Origin: Streptomyces glaucescens
GTDB taxonomy: Bacteria; Actinomycetota; Actinomycetes; Streptomycetales; Streptomycetaceae
Direction of reading: 5' to 3'
Assembly: GCF_000761215.1 (NCBI RefSeq)
Contig: NZ_CP009438.1
Coordinates: 3,861,001 to 3,925,000, forward strand
DNA length: 64,000 nt
This document shows positions 47,432 to 56,316 of this stretch, in pieces. Each line of letters begins with the position of its first letter. Positions within the stretch are counted from its first letter, which is position 1. A model generated the notes under the pieces. It ran no database searches. It worked only from the letters and a program-made list of their open reading frames with translations, and had not been told where the DNA came from. Position numbers and translations under genes: made by a program.

Positions 47432-48904
47432 TCACTTCCGGTTGCCGATGACCGCCTCCATCACGCTCTTGGCGATGGGGGCCGCGAGACCGCCGCCGGA
47501 GATGTCACCGCGGTCGGCGTCCTCGTCCTCGACCACCACGGCGACGGCGACCGGGGAGCTGCCGTCGCTGAGCTTGGCGTAGGAGATGAACCAGGCGTAC
47601 GGCTTCTCGCTGTTGTCGACGCCGTGCTGGGCGGTACCGGTCTTGCCGCCGACCTTGACGCCGTCGATCTTGGCGGTGCCGCCGGTGCCCTCCTCGACGA
47701 CGGTCTCCATCATCGACTGGAGCTTCTGCGCGTTCTCCTCCGACAGCGGCCGGCTCAGCTCCTCCGGGTCCGTCTGCTCGAGGGTGTCGAGGTTGGGCGC
47801 CTGGAGCTTGTCGACCATGTACGGCTTCATCAGGGAGCCGTCGTTGGCGACCGCCGAGGCGACCATGGCCATCTGCAGCGGGGTCGCGGCGGTGTTGAAC
47901 TGGCCGATGGAGGACAGCGCGACCTCGGAGGGCGCCATGTCCTCGGAGAAGACGGAGGCGTTGGCGCGCACCGGCGTGAAGTGCTCGGTGGTGAAGCCGA
48001 AGTCCTTGGCCTTCTCCAGCATCTTGTCGTTGCCGATCTCGGAACCGACCTTGCCGAAGACGGTGTTGCAGGACCACTGGAGCGCCACGCGCAGGGTGGC
48101 GTTCTTGCAGGGGTGGTTGCCGTCGTTCTTCAGCGGGGTGGTGGTGCCGGGCATGGTCCACGGCAGCGGGGTGTCGGTCGGCTCGTCCGGGTCCGGGTAC
48201 TTGCCGTACTCCAGCGCGGCGGCGGCGGTGACGACCTTGAACGTGGAGCCCGGCGGATAGGTCTCGCGCAGGGCCCGGTTGAGCATCGGGTCGTTCGGGT
48301 TGTTCTTCTTCTGGAGCTTGTTCCAGGCCTTCTGGTCGTCGTCGGAGTAGCCGGCGATCGTCGACGGGTCGTACGACGGGTAGGAGGCCAGCGCCAGGAT
48401 CTTCCCGGTGGACGGCTCGATCGCGGCGACGGCACCCTTGCCGCGCTCCTTCAGGCCCTCGTACGCCGCCTTCTGCGCGGCGGCGTTGAGCGTGGTGACG
48501 ACGTTGCCGCCCTCCTTCTTCTCCCCCGTGAGCATGTCGAGGGTGTTGCGGAAGAAGAGCCGGTCGTCGTTGCCGGTGAGGATGCCGTCCTCGAGGTTCT
48601 CCAGCTGGTTGGTGCCGAAGGCCTGGGAGGCGTAGCCGGTGACGGGCGCCCACATGGGGCCGTCCTTGTAGGTGCGGACGTACTCGAAGTCGCCGCGCTC
48701 GGCCCGCTTGGAGCCGGTGACCGCCTTGCCGTCGACGATGATGTCGCCGCGCGGGGTGGCGTAGCGCTCGATGGCCACCCGGCGGTTGTCGGTGTCCGAT
48801 GCGAGCTCGTCCGCGCGGACGTACTGGAGCCAGTTGTCGCGGATCAGCAGCGTCAGCATGAGCAGCCCGCAGAAGATCGCGATCCGTCGCAGGGGCTTGT
48901 TCAC
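47432..48904 (-). CDS. pbpA: Penicillin-binding protein transpeptidase PbpA
   Basis: Class B transpeptidase cross-linking peptidoglycan with its SEDS partner. The 490-residue protein has an N-terminal membrane anchor (L-R-R-I-A-I-F-C-G-L-L), the dimerisation region and the active site S-T-F-K (Ser220, Lys223). The second motif S-C-N (278-280) and K-T-G (421-423) follow. GTG at 48904 overlaps the ftsW stop (GTGA), so it is coupled to it. Confidence 0.95.
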   Translation of the reverse strand: MNKPLRRIAIFCGLLMLTLLIRDNWLQYVRADELASDTDNRRVAIERYATPRGDIIVDGKAVTGSKRAERGDFEYVRTYKDGPMWAPVTGYASQAFGTNQLENLEDGILTGNDDRLFFRNTLDMLTGEKKEGGNVVTTLNAAAQKAAYEGLKERGKGAVAAIEPSTGKILALASYPSYDPSTIAGYSDDDQKAWNKLQKKNNPNDPMLNRALRETYPPGSTFKVVTAAAALEYGKYPDPDEPTDTPLPWTMPGTTTPLKNDGNHPCKNATLRVALQWSCNTVFGKVGSEIGNDKMLEKAKDFGFTTEHFTPVRANASVFSEDMAPSEVALSSIGQFNTAATPLQMAMVASAVANDGSLMKPYMVDKLQAPNLDTLEQTDPEELSRPLSEENAQKLQSMMETVVEEGTGGTAKIDGVKVGGKTGTAQHGVDNSEKPYAWFISYAKLSDGSSPVAVAVVVEDEDADRGDISGGGLAAPIAKSVMEAVIGNRK

Positions 48905-50340
48905 GGGCGGACCACCTGGGTCATCTCGGCGTCGGGGTTGGGGGCGGGGGAGGGGGCCGGGCGGCGCGCGGTGTCGCTGATCCGCAGCAGGATGCCGATC
49001 AGCGCCCAGTTGGCCAGCACGGACGAACCGCCGTACGCGAGGAACGGCATCGTCATACCGGTCAGCGGGATGAGGCCCATCACACCGCCGGCCACCACGA
49101 AGACCTGGAGCGCGAAGGCGCCGGACAGGCCGATGGCGAGCAGCTTGCCGAACGGGTCGCGGGCGGCGAGGGCGGTGCGCACGCCGCGCTCCACGATCAG
49201 CCCGTAGATCAGCAGGATCGCCATCACACCGGCCAGGCCCAGCTCCTCGCCGAAGGTGGCGAGGATGAAGTCGGAGTTGGCGGCGAAGCGGATCAGCTCG
49301 GAGTGGCCCTGCCCCCAGCCGCTGCCGAGGGTGCCGCCGGAGCCGAACGCCCACAGCGCCTGCATGGCCTGCTCGGAGTGGCCGACGACACCCTGCCGGG
49401 AGAGCATGTACTCGCCCATCGGGTCCAGCCAGGCGTCCACGCGCTGCTGGATGTGCGGCTCGAAGCTCGCCACGCCGACGGCGCCGACCGCGGACATCAG
49501 CAGACCGAAGACGATCCAGCTGGTCCGCTCGGTGGCGACGTACAGCATGATGACGAACATTCCGAAGAACAGCAGCGAGGTGCCGAGGTCGGTCTCGAAG
49601 ACCAGGATGAGGATCGAGATCGCCCAGACGACCACGATCGGGCCGAGGTCGCGGCCGCGCGGCAGGTACAGGCCCATGAACCGGCGGCTGGCGAGCGCCA
49701 GGGCGTCCCGCTTCACCATCAGGTAGCCGGCGAAGAAGACGGCGAGGACGATCTTCGCGAACTCACCGGGCTGGAGGGTGCCCAGACCGGGGATCTTGAT
49801 CCAGATCTTCGCGCCGAAGACGTCCGTGCCCAGGCCCGGCACCAGCGGCAGGATCAGCAGCACCAGGGCCACGAACATCGAGATGTACGTGTAGCGCTGC
49901 AGGACGCGGTGGTCCTTCAGGAAGATCAGCACCACGATGAACAGGGCGATGCCCAGCGCGGTGTACAGCAGCTGCCGGGGCGCGGCCGTGACGAAGGTGG
50001 GCAGCGACTGCAGCAGCTTCGACTGGTCCAGCCGCCAGATCGCGACCAGTCCCAGCCCGTTCAGCAGGGTGGCCAGCGGCAGCAGCAGCGGATCCGCGTA
50101 CGGCGCGAACTTCCGTACGACGAGGTGCGCGATGCCGGCCAGCAGGCCGAGGCCCAGGCCGTAGCTCAGCAGCCCGGACGGCACCTGCCCGTTGATCGCG
50201 AGGCCCACATTGGCGTACGCGAAGACCGGGATGACCACCGCGAAGACCAGCAGGGCCAGCTCGGTGTTGCGGCGGCTCGGCGTACCGATGGAGCCGATCG
50301 TTGACGTGTGGTGCGTCGGCGTGTTGGTAGTACTGCTCAT
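48901..50340 (-). CDS. ftsW: SEDS glycosyltransferase FtsW/RodA
   Basis: Polymerises lipid II into glycan strands. The 479-residue protein has about ten transmembrane helices and the SEDS motifs K-I-W-I-K-I-P-G-L-G-T-L-Q-P-G-E-F-A-K and L-T-G-M-T-M-P-F-L-A-Y-G-G-S-S. It pairs with the PbpA gene it overlaps. Whether it acts in elongation (RodA-like) or division is not clear from sequence. ATG at 50340, 27 bp after pstP. Confidence 0.94.
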   Translation of the reverse strand: MSSTTNTPTHHTSTIGSIGTPSRRNTELALLVFAVVIPVFAYANVGLAINGQVPSGLLSYGLGLGLLAGIAHLVVRKFAPYADPLLLPLATLLNGLGLVAIWRLDQSKLLQSLPTFVTAAPRQLLYTALGIALFIVVLIFLKDHRVLQRYTYISMFVALVLLILPLVPGLGTDVFGAKIWIKIPGLGTLQPGEFAKIVLAVFFAGYLMVKRDALALASRRFMGLYLPRGRDLGPIVVVWAISILILVFETDLGTSLLFFGMFVIMLYVATERTSWIVFGLLMSAVGAVGVASFEPHIQQRVDAWLDPMGEYMLSRQGVVGHSEQAMQALWAFGSGGTLGSGWGQGHSELIRFAANSDFILATFGEELGLAGVMAILLIYGLIVERGVRTALAARDPFGKLLAIGLSGAFALQVFVVAGGVMGLIPLTGMTMPFLAYGGSSVLANWALIGILLRISDTARRPAPSPAPNPDAEMTQVVRP

Positions 50341-50367
50341 CGTGTGACAGGGCCTCTCACGGCTTGC

Positions 50368-51900
50368 CTACTGCTTACCGCACAGCGAGACGACCTTCTG
50401 CTCTTCCTCCGAGAGGCTGGGGCCGGGGCTGGGAGTGGCGGTCGGGGTCGCGGACGCGGACGGGTTCGGGGACACCGAGGGGCTCGGCGACGCCTTGGAC
50501 GTGACGGAGGTGCGGGTGGTTCCCGTGATGCCGCCGGCCTGGCCCTCGCCGGTGCGCGCGGTGTTCTCGCGCTCGGCGGCGCGCTGCTCCGCCTGCTTGC
50601 GGCACGCGGAGGCCTGCACGGCCAGTTCGCCGATCTTCGCCCGGGCGTTCTTCAGGCTGCCCTCGGTGATCGTGCCCTCGACCAGTTTCCGCTGGTAGGG
50701 AGGCAGGTACTTGAGTTCGATCTCCGGGTGGTCCTTCTCGACCTCGGACAGCGACACCCAGGCCAGGTCCTGGCTGATGCCGCGGTACAGGGCGACGTGC
50801 TCGCCGTTGGCGCCCACGTAGTACTGGGTCTGGGTCCAGCGGTAGCCGCCGTAGAGGCCGCCGCCGACCACGGCCAGCGCGAGGACGCCGTAGAAGGACC
50901 GCTTGAGCCAGCGGCGGCCCTTGCGGGGCTTGCCGTAGTCGTCCTCGTCACCGAGGCCGTCGAAGCCGCCCGCGGGGATGAAGCCGGTCACGTCGCCGGA
51001 GCCGGGCGGGCCGAACTCGCCGCCGCCGCCCTGGCCGGGCACCTGCCGGCCGAGGCCGGAGGCGCGTCCGGCGGGGGTCTGCATGATGCCGTTGTCGGAG
51101 AGCTGGTGCTGGTTCTCGGCGACCGCGCCGACCACCACCGGGGTGTCCGAGAGCTGCCCGGCGAGGGTGTCGCCGGTGTCCAGGTCGAGGACGTCCGCGA
51201 CGATCACCGTGATGTTGTCGGGGCCGCCGCCGCGCAGCGCGAGCTGGATCAGCTCCTGCACGGTCTCCTGCGGGCCCTGGTAGCTGGCGAGGGTGTCCTC
51301 CATCGTCTGGTGGGAGACGACTCCGGACAGCCCGTCGGAGCAGATCAGGTAGCGGTCGCCGGCCCGGACCTCGCGGATCGACAGGTCGGGTTCCACGTGG
51401 TCGCCGCTGCCGAGGGCCCGCATCAGCAGGGAGCGCTGCGGGTGGGTGGTGGCCTCCTCCTCGGTGATGCGGCCCTCGTCGACCAGCCGCTGCACCCAGG
51501 TGTGGTCCTGGGTGATCTGGGTGAGGACGCCGTCGCGCAGAAGGTAGGCGCGGGAGTCGCCGACGTGCACCAGGCCGAGCCGCTGGCCGGTCCACAGCAG
51601 GGCGGTGAGCGTGGTGCCCATGCCCTCCAGGGACGGGTCCTCCTCGACCATCTGCCGCAGCTGGTCGTTGGCCCGCTGCACGGCCGCGCCGAGCGAGGTG
51701 AGCACGTCGGAGCCGGGGACGTCGTCGTCGAGGGCGACGATGGTGGAGATCGCCTCGGAGGAGGCGACCTCGCCGGCGGCGGCGCCGCCCATGCCGTCGG
51801 CGATGGCGAGCAGCCGGGGGCCCGCGTAACCGGAGTCCTCGTTGCCCTCGCGGATCATGCCTTTGTGCGAACCGGCGGCGAAGCGCAGTGACAGACTCAT
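50368..51900 (-). CDS. pstP: PP2C-type Ser/Thr phosphatase PstP
   Basis: Reverses PknB-type phosphorylation. The 510-residue protein has the PP2C metal-binding motifs (R-E-G-N-E-D-S, I-A-D-G-M-G-G, H-V-G-D-S-R-A, C-S-D-G-L-S), a linker, one transmembrane helix (GVLALAVVGGGLYGGYRW) and a C-terminal Pro/Ser/Thr-rich tail. ATG at 51900 (M-S-L-S-L-R-F) with GAGG upstream was preferred over 51957. In the fha-pknB operon. Confidence 0.95.
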   Translation of the reverse strand: MSLSLRFAAGSHKGMIREGNEDSGYAGPRLLAIADGMGGAAAGEVASSEAISTIVALDDDVPGSDVLTSLGAAVQRANDQLRQMVEEDPSLEGMGTTLTALLWTGQRLGLVHVGDSRAYLLRDGVLTQITQDHTWVQRLVDEGRITEEEATTHPQRSLLMRALGSGDHVEPDLSIREVRAGDRYLICSDGLSGVVSHQTMEDTLASYQGPQETVQELIQLALRGGGPDNITVIVADVLDLDTGDTLAGQLSDTPVVVGAVAENQHQLSDNGIMQTPAGRASGLGRQVPGQGGGGEFGPPGSGDVTGFIPAGGFDGLGDEDDYGKPRKGRRWLKRSFYGVLALAVVGGGLYGGYRWTQTQYYVGANGEHVALYRGISQDLAWVSLSEVEKDHPEIELKYLPPYQRKLVEGTITEGSLKNARAKIGELAVQASACRKQAEQRAAERENTARTGEGQAGGITGTTRTSVTSKASPSPSVSPNPSASATPTATPSPGPSLSEEEQKVVSLCGKQ

Positions 51901-52040
51901 GCGCACCTCGCCCGTCGGCTCCGGGTACAGCCGATCGTGTCGAGCCACACTGCCCACCCTCCGGTCGGGAGCGCGCCGGGGCCCCGGGTGTGGACCGCCG
52001 CTGCGTGCTCGCTCCGCTCGCGCTCATTCATGACGTGGCA

Positions 52041-52553
52041 CTACTTCCGCAGCTCGATGACGGTCTTGCCGATGCGGATCGGCGCACCCAGCGGGATCGG
52101 CGTCGGAGTCGTGAGGCGGGACCGGTCCAGGTACGTGCCGTTGGTGGACCCGAGGTCCTCGACGATCCACTGGCCGTCCCGGTCCGGGTAGATCCTGGCG
52201 TGCCGGCTCGAGGCGTAGTCGTCGTCCAGCACGATGGTGCTGTCGTGCGCCCGGCCCAGCGTGATGGTCTGGCCCTGCAGCGCGACGGTGGTGCCCGTGA
52301 GGGTGCCCTCGGTCACGACCAGCTTGGTGGGGGCGTTGCGGCGGGCGCGGCCGCCCGCGGGCTGCTGGCGCTGCTGCGGCGGCGCCTGGCGTGCCGCGGC
52401 CTGCTGCGGCCGGCCGGCGTCCCGCCGGGATCCGCGCTGGGTGACGCGCGTTCCGAACAGGTCGCTGCGGATGACCTGCACGGCCACGATCACGAACAGC
52501 CACAGTACGGCCAGGAAACCCAGCCGCATGACCGTGAGGGTCAGCTCTGACAT
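52041..52553 (-). CDS. fhaB: FHA-domain protein FhaB
   Basis: A 170-residue protein with an N-terminal transmembrane helix (M-R-L-G-F-L-A-V-L-W-L-F-V-I-V-A), a Gln/Arg/Pro-rich linker and a C-terminal FHA domain (ITLGRAHDSTIVL, SSRHARIY, LGSTNGTYLD) that binds phosphothreonine. It is expected to read PknB phosphorylation at the growth or division site. ATG at 52553, 10 bp after fhaA; 140 bp separate it from pstP. Confidence 0.95.
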   Translation of the reverse strand: MSELTLTVMRLGFLAVLWLFVIVAVQVIRSDLFGTRVTQRGSRRDAGRPQQAAARQAPPQQRQQPAGGRARRNAPTKLVVTEGTLTGTTVALQGQTITLGRAHDSTIVLDDDYASSRHARIYPDRDGQWIVEDLGSTNGTYLDRSRLTTPTPIPLGAPIRIGKTVIELRK

Positions 52554-52563
52554 TGCCCCCGGA

Positions 52564-53415
52564 TCACCCTTCGGCTTGCCTATAGATAACGGTGGTGCTG
52601 CCCACGACGATCCGCGAGCCGTCGCGGAGCGTAGCGCGGGTGGTGTGCTGCCCGTCCACCACGATGCCGTTGGTGGACCCGAGATCCTGGATCGTCGAGG
52701 GCGTTCCGGTCCGGATCTCGCAGTGCCGGCGGCTCACGCCGGGGTCGTCGATCCGCACGTCGGCGTCGGTGCTGCGGCCCAGCACCAGCGTCGGGCGGGA
52801 GATCTGATGGCGGGTGCCGTTGATCTCGATCCAGTAGCGGGTGCGTCCGCCGGCCGCCGGCGCGGCGGGGGGACGCTGGCCGGCCGCGGCCGGCGGGTAG
52901 CCGTAGCCGCCGGGGCGGGCCCCGGGCGGCGGGGCGGCGGGCATGGGCGGCGCGCCCGCGGGGGCGGCCGGCGGGTAGCCGTAGCCGCCGGGGCGGCCGG
53001 CGGGCGGGGCGGCGGACGCCGGGGGCTGCTGCTGGCTGCTCGAGGAGGCGAGCGTGCGGCTGCGCACCCGGTACAGGCCGGTGTCGAGGTCGTCGGCCTT
53101 CTCCAGGTGGACCTTGATCGGGCCCATGAACGTGTAGCGCTGCTGCTTGGCGTAGTCGCGGACCATGCCGGCCAGCTCGTCGCCGAGCTGCCCGGAGTAG
53201 GGGCTCAGGCGCTCGAAGTCCGGGGTGCTCAGCTCGACGATGAAGTCGTTGGGGACGACGGTGCGGTCACGGTTCCAGATGGTGGCGTTGTTGTCGCACT
53301 CGCGCTGGAGCGCTCCCGCGATCTCCACGGGCTGCACCTCGGACTTGAACACCTTGGCGAAGGTGCCGTTGACCAGACCTTCGAGACGCTGCTCGAAACG
53401 CTTCAGGACTCCCAT
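52564..53415 (-). CDS. fhaA: FhaA, DUF3662 and FHA domains
   Basis: A 283-residue cytoplasmic protein with an N-terminal DUF3662 domain (about residues 1-120, starting MGVLKRFEQRLEGLVNGTFA), a Pro/Gly/Tyr linker with repeated G-G-Y-G-Y-P-P-A-A, and a C-terminal FHA domain (LVLGRSTDADVRI, SRRHCEI, LGSTNGIVVD). In mycobacteria FhaA binds the phosphorylated MviN pseudokinase and regulates late peptidoglycan steps; the pseudokinase here is at 6590. ATG at 53415 is the first gene of the operon. Confidence 0.95.
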   Translation of the reverse strand: MGVLKRFEQRLEGLVNGTFAKVFKSEVQPVEIAGALQRECDNNATIWNRDRTVVPNDFIVELSTPDFERLSPYSGQLGDELAGMVRDYAKQQRYTFMGPIKVHLEKADDLDTGLYRVRSRTLASSSSQQQPPASAAPPAGRPGGYGYPPAAPAGAPPMPAAPPPGARPGGYGYPPAAAGQRPPAAPAAGGRTRYWIEINGTRHQISRPTLVLGRSTDADVRIDDPGVSRRHCEIRTGTPSTIQDLGSTNGIVVDGQHTTRATLRDGSRIVVGSTTVIYRQAEG

Positions 53416-53445
53416 GGGGCACCTCCTCCGTCGTTGCCGTCCTGC

Positions 53446-53541
53446 GTACTGCCGTGCGTGCTGTCGTGCCTGCTGTTCTGTCTACTGCCCTGTGTACTGC
53501 CGTGCGTGCCGCCGTGTGTACTGCTTACCCGGTACTGCTTA
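53446..53541. repeat. Degenerate 48-bp direct repeat upstream of fhaA
   Basis: GTACTGCCGTGCGTG occurs at 53446 and again 48 bases on at 53494. Between and after, shorter TACTGC / CTGTGT words recur to about 53541. Low-complexity, in the leader region of the fhaA operon. Confidence 0.7.
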
Positions 53542-53887
53542 CTGATCGTATCCACGCGCCCGTGAATCGGCTGGTTCCCCCTGTCAGCGCGGTCGACGGG
53601 TGTCGAACGCGCGCCGACGCCTGCGAGGTTCCCTGCCGGGCCCCCCTTCGAACTCCTGCCATGGATCGTAGAGGCGGCCACAAACAAGTGTCCCGCACCG
53701 GGCTGTGGACTCGGTCCGGCTCCCGGGGGGACGGGCGGGACCGGTACCAGGTTGATACGTGACGGCCAGGCACCCGGGCCGGAGGGGGCCGGGGAACGGA
53801 TGTGAATCCACCCCGGACAGCGTGCTAATGTTCTGCGTGTCGGAAGGCGCCGGGCCGAAAGGAACGGGGCCGGAGGACACACCCAAT
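53542..53887. promoter_or_regulatory. Upstream region of the fhaA operon and tRNA-Leu
   Basis: About 345 bases between the fhaA leader repeat and tRNA-Leu, with promoters for both expected. A clear box pair could not be assigned. No gene seen. Confidence 0.4.
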
Positions 53888-53971
53888 GCGCGGGTGGCGG
53901 AATAGGCAGACGCGCTGGATTCAGGTTCCAGTGCCCGCAAGGGCGTGGGGGTTCAACTCCCCCCTCGCGCA
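53888..53971 (+). tRNA. tRNA-Leu (CAG anticodon)
   Basis: 84-base class II tRNA with acceptor GCGCGGG / CTCGCGC, anticodon loop TTCAGGT (CAG), a long variable arm (TGCCCGCAAGGGCG) and T-arm GGGGTTCAACTCCCC. Discriminator A, no encoded CCA. Followed by a terminator and then by apparently accessory DNA. Confidence 0.96.
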
Positions 53972-53978
53972 CAGCTGG

Positions 53979-54009
53979 AAGCCCCGCAGGTCTCGGACCT
54001 GCGGGGCTT
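53979..54009 (+). terminator. Terminator of tRNA-Leu
   Basis: 14-bp perfect stem AAGCCCCGCAGGTC / GACCTGCGGGGCTT with a three-base loop. Confidence 0.85.
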
Positions 54010-54411
54010 TCGCGTTTCCCGGGTCGCGGCCGGTGTGTGACCGATGTCTCAGTCCCCGGGGGGTTCCCTGCCGGTGGGACGTGGACGTCGTCGCCCCGGT
54101 GCCGGGGCGCGTGGTTGCGGCGAGCCGCGGGGGACCGGTGGGTGCCGTCGCCGGGCCGCGCCTCGACCCGGCCGCCCGCGCGGTGCCGTTCCCACCCTCC
54201 CCCGACGTGGTCGAGCCGTCGTCGAGGCCGGTGACGCGTTCCGGCGGCCACCCGGCAGGCGGCCGGTCCCGGCGAGGGCCTCCGGGTCCGCCGCGAGGGC
54301 CCCTGAGGCCGCCGCGAACCCCTCCCGGCCGGCGGTGCGGGCCCTCGCACGGCGGTGCGGACCCGCGGTGTGATCAGGGCCACGCCCTCCTCCCGGACGT
54401 GGGCGGCGCTC

Positions 54412-54447
54412 GGCGGGGTCGCCGGGGTCGCCGGGGTCGCCGGGGTC
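54412..54447. repeat. 9-bp tandem repeat GCCGGGGTC
   Basis: Three exact copies of GCCGGGGTC (54421-54447) preceded by one near copy (54412-54420), directly abutting the duplicated recF/dciA fragment. Confidence 0.85.
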
Positions 54448-54545
54448 GACGCCGGACGGCTCGGCCGCCCGCTTCGTTGCCGCTCGCTCATACGCGTTCC
54501 ACCGTCCCACCGGACACCGCGTACCGCGCGCCGGCCAGCACCTGC
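54444..54545 (-). pseudogene. Inverted copy of the recF 3' end / dciA 5' start
   Basis: 102 bases matching 25833-25935 in reverse orientation, with one deletion and one nearby substitution. Read on the minus strand it gives the last RecF residues (Q-V-L-A-G-A-R-Y-A-V-S-G-G-T-V-E-R-V), the ATGA overlap and the start of DciA (M-S-E-R), after which the one-base deletion shifts the frame. It is a fragment, not a gene. Confidence 0.9.
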
Positions 54546-55038
54546 CGGCGTCGGAGGTGCCGGGGGACCGCCCCGTGCCGGCGCGAGGTCACCGCGTCGA
54601 GTGCGGCGGCCCCGGACCTCCCGCAGGGGCCGGAGATCCGCGGCCGGCTGCCGGTGGTGGTCGTCCGCATCGGTGCCGTAGCCCATCGTCGGGTGCCGGG
54701 GTGCTCGGTCTCCCGCGGGCCCGTACCCACCCCCGCGCCCGCCCGTCGCAGCGGTCGGCCAGGCCTCGAAGCGGTGGTCCGGGCACCGTGCGGCGGTGAT
54801 TTCGCGGTGGTGCCGCCACCATCGCGGCACGGTGCGTCTCGCGCCGAGGGGTGCCCGGAGCTGTCGGCACGGCCCGCCGAGGGGCCGTGCGGGCCGCGCC
54901 CGGGCCGCCCCGCGGGGCCGTGATGGTCCGCCGCGCACCCGGGGCCCGAGATGTGTGACCGGTGCACCTGGCTGGTTCTCGGCCTCCCGCCGCACCGTTG
55001 AGGGGCGCAGGAAAACCCTGGGGGGAAGGGAGACACCA

Positions 55039-56220
55039 GTGACCCTGATGAGGGTGGAACCGCCCGAGAGTCCCGGGCGGCGGTACGTGCCCGACTCGAT
55101 CGTCGGCGACGTGTGCGCGGAGCTGTTCGCCTCGCTGCCGCGCAGCGACCAGCGCCGGAAGGGCGAACTGTACGTGCGGGGGCTGCTGCGGGCCGAAGGA
55201 CGCAAGTCCGTCCGGAACATCGCGGCCTACGTCGGCGGGAGGGCGGCCGAGCAGAGCCTGCACCACTTCGTCGCCTCGTCCACCTGGGACTGGGCGCCCG
55301 TACGGGCCGCGCTCGCCCGCTACCTGGAGCGCACCCTGCGGCCCCGCGCCTGGGTGGTGCGGCCGATGGTCATCTCCAAGGCGGGCACCGAGTCCGTGGG
55401 CGTCGCCCCGCGCTTCGTGTCCGGCATCGGACAGGTCGTCAACAGCCAGCAGGCGTTCGGGGTCTGGGCGGTCGACGAGGAGAGCGGCTGCCCCGTGAAC
55501 TGGCGGCTCGCGCTGCCCGGGAAGTGGCGCGACAGCATCCGTTCCGTCTCGCCGCACATACCGGAGTCGGAGCTGGCGGCGTCCCCGCTGGACTGCGCCG
55601 TCCGGGCCGCGCGCCAGGTGCAGGGGTGGACCGGGCCGCCGCGCCGGCCGGTGGTGCTCGACCTCCAGGACGCCGACCCGGCGGCCGTGGCACGGCGCTT
55701 CCGGCTCGCGGGCCTGCCCTTCGTCTGCGCGGTGCGCGGCACCGTCCGGGTCGGTTGCGCGGACCCGGCGCTGCCCGGCACCGAGGGCCGGGCGCTGGCC
55801 GCGCACCAGCTGCTGCTGATGGCCCGCACCCTGCGCCGGCCGGTCACCTGGACCGACCCCGTCACGCAGGTGCCCGGCACCAGCCTGGTGGCCGGTGTGC
55901 GGGTCACGCTGGGCGAGGGCACGGAACCGCTGCTGCTGCTCGGCGAGTGGACCGACCCGCGCGGCTGGCCGCAGCGGTACTGGATCAGCAGGCTCGGTGA
56001 CATGCCGCTCGGCGCCCAGCTCCGGCTGGCCCGCCTGGTGGGCAACGTGGACGCGGACTTCGCCCGGATCTCCGTACCGGTGGGGCTGACCGACTTCAGC
56101 GGGCGCTCGTACGAGGGCTGGCACCGGCACACCACGCTGGCCTCCGTCGCGCATGCCGTCCGCCTGCTCACCGGCACCGACGGCCGCCGCGGTGACCAGC
56201 CGGCGGAGCTGCCCGCCTGA
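55039..56220 (+). CDS. IS701-family transposase-like protein, probably inactive
   Basis: A 393-residue protein clearly related to IS701 transposases: L-P-R-S-D-Q-R-R-K-G-E-L-Y-V-R-G-L-L near residue 35, V-G-G-R-A-A-E-Q-S-L-H-H-F-V, then S-V-G-V-A, and G-R-S-Y-E-G-W-H-R-H at the C-terminus. By alignment with the family from memory, the first catalytic Asp is Arg108 (W-V-V-R-P-M), the second is kept (Asp208, V-V-L-D) and the Glu is Asp338. No flanking inverted repeats or target duplication are evident. Start GTG at 55039 with GGGGGAAGGGAGA upstream. Either a decayed element or a domesticated DNA-binding protein. Confidence 0.85.
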   Translation: MTLMRVEPPESPGRRYVPDSIVGDVCAELFASLPRSDQRRKGELYVRGLLRAEGRKSVRNIAAYVGGRAAEQSLHHFVASSTWDWAPVRAALARYLERTLRPRAWVVRPMVISKAGTESVGVAPRFVSGIGQVVNSQQAFGVWAVDEESGCPVNWRLALPGKWRDSIRSVSPHIPESELAASPLDCAVRAARQVQGWTGPPRRPVVLDLQDADPAAVARRFRLAGLPFVCAVRGTVRVGCADPALPGTEGRALAAHQLLLMARTLRRPVTWTDPVTQVPGTSLVAGVRVTLGEGTEPLLLLGEWTDPRGWPQRYWISRLGDMPLGAQLRLARLVGNVDADFARISVPVGLTDFSGRSYEGWHRHTTLASVAHAVRLLTGTDGRRGDQPAELPA

Positions 56221-56316
56221 GCGGGGCGGGGCCGGACCGCGCGGCCGGGCACGGTGTCGCGCGCGGCGGGGCCGTGGGCCGGGTGCGGCCGGTGGCCCCG
56301 CCGGGCGGACCGCCTG

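Larger units (their letters stand above)
54010..55038. other. Gene-poor segment after tRNA-Leu with rearranged sequence
   Basis: About 1 kb without a credible gene. It contains a 9-bp tandem repeat and an inverted copy of the recF/dciA junction (listed separately). Frames on both strands are open but give Arg/Pro/Gly-rich strings. It appears to be rearrangement debris next to a tRNA and a transposase-like gene. Confidence 0.7.

Noticed and set aside
53888..55038. An integrated element at tRNA-Leu with a duplicated tRNA 3' end
   Set aside because: No second copy of the tRNA-Leu 3' end and no integrase was found in the window; accessory character is argued only from gene content and debris.
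53403..55220. A 605-codon minus-strand frame spanning tRNA-Leu and the debris region
   Set aside because: It runs through a tRNA, its terminator and the duplicated recF fragment, so it cannot be a real gene.
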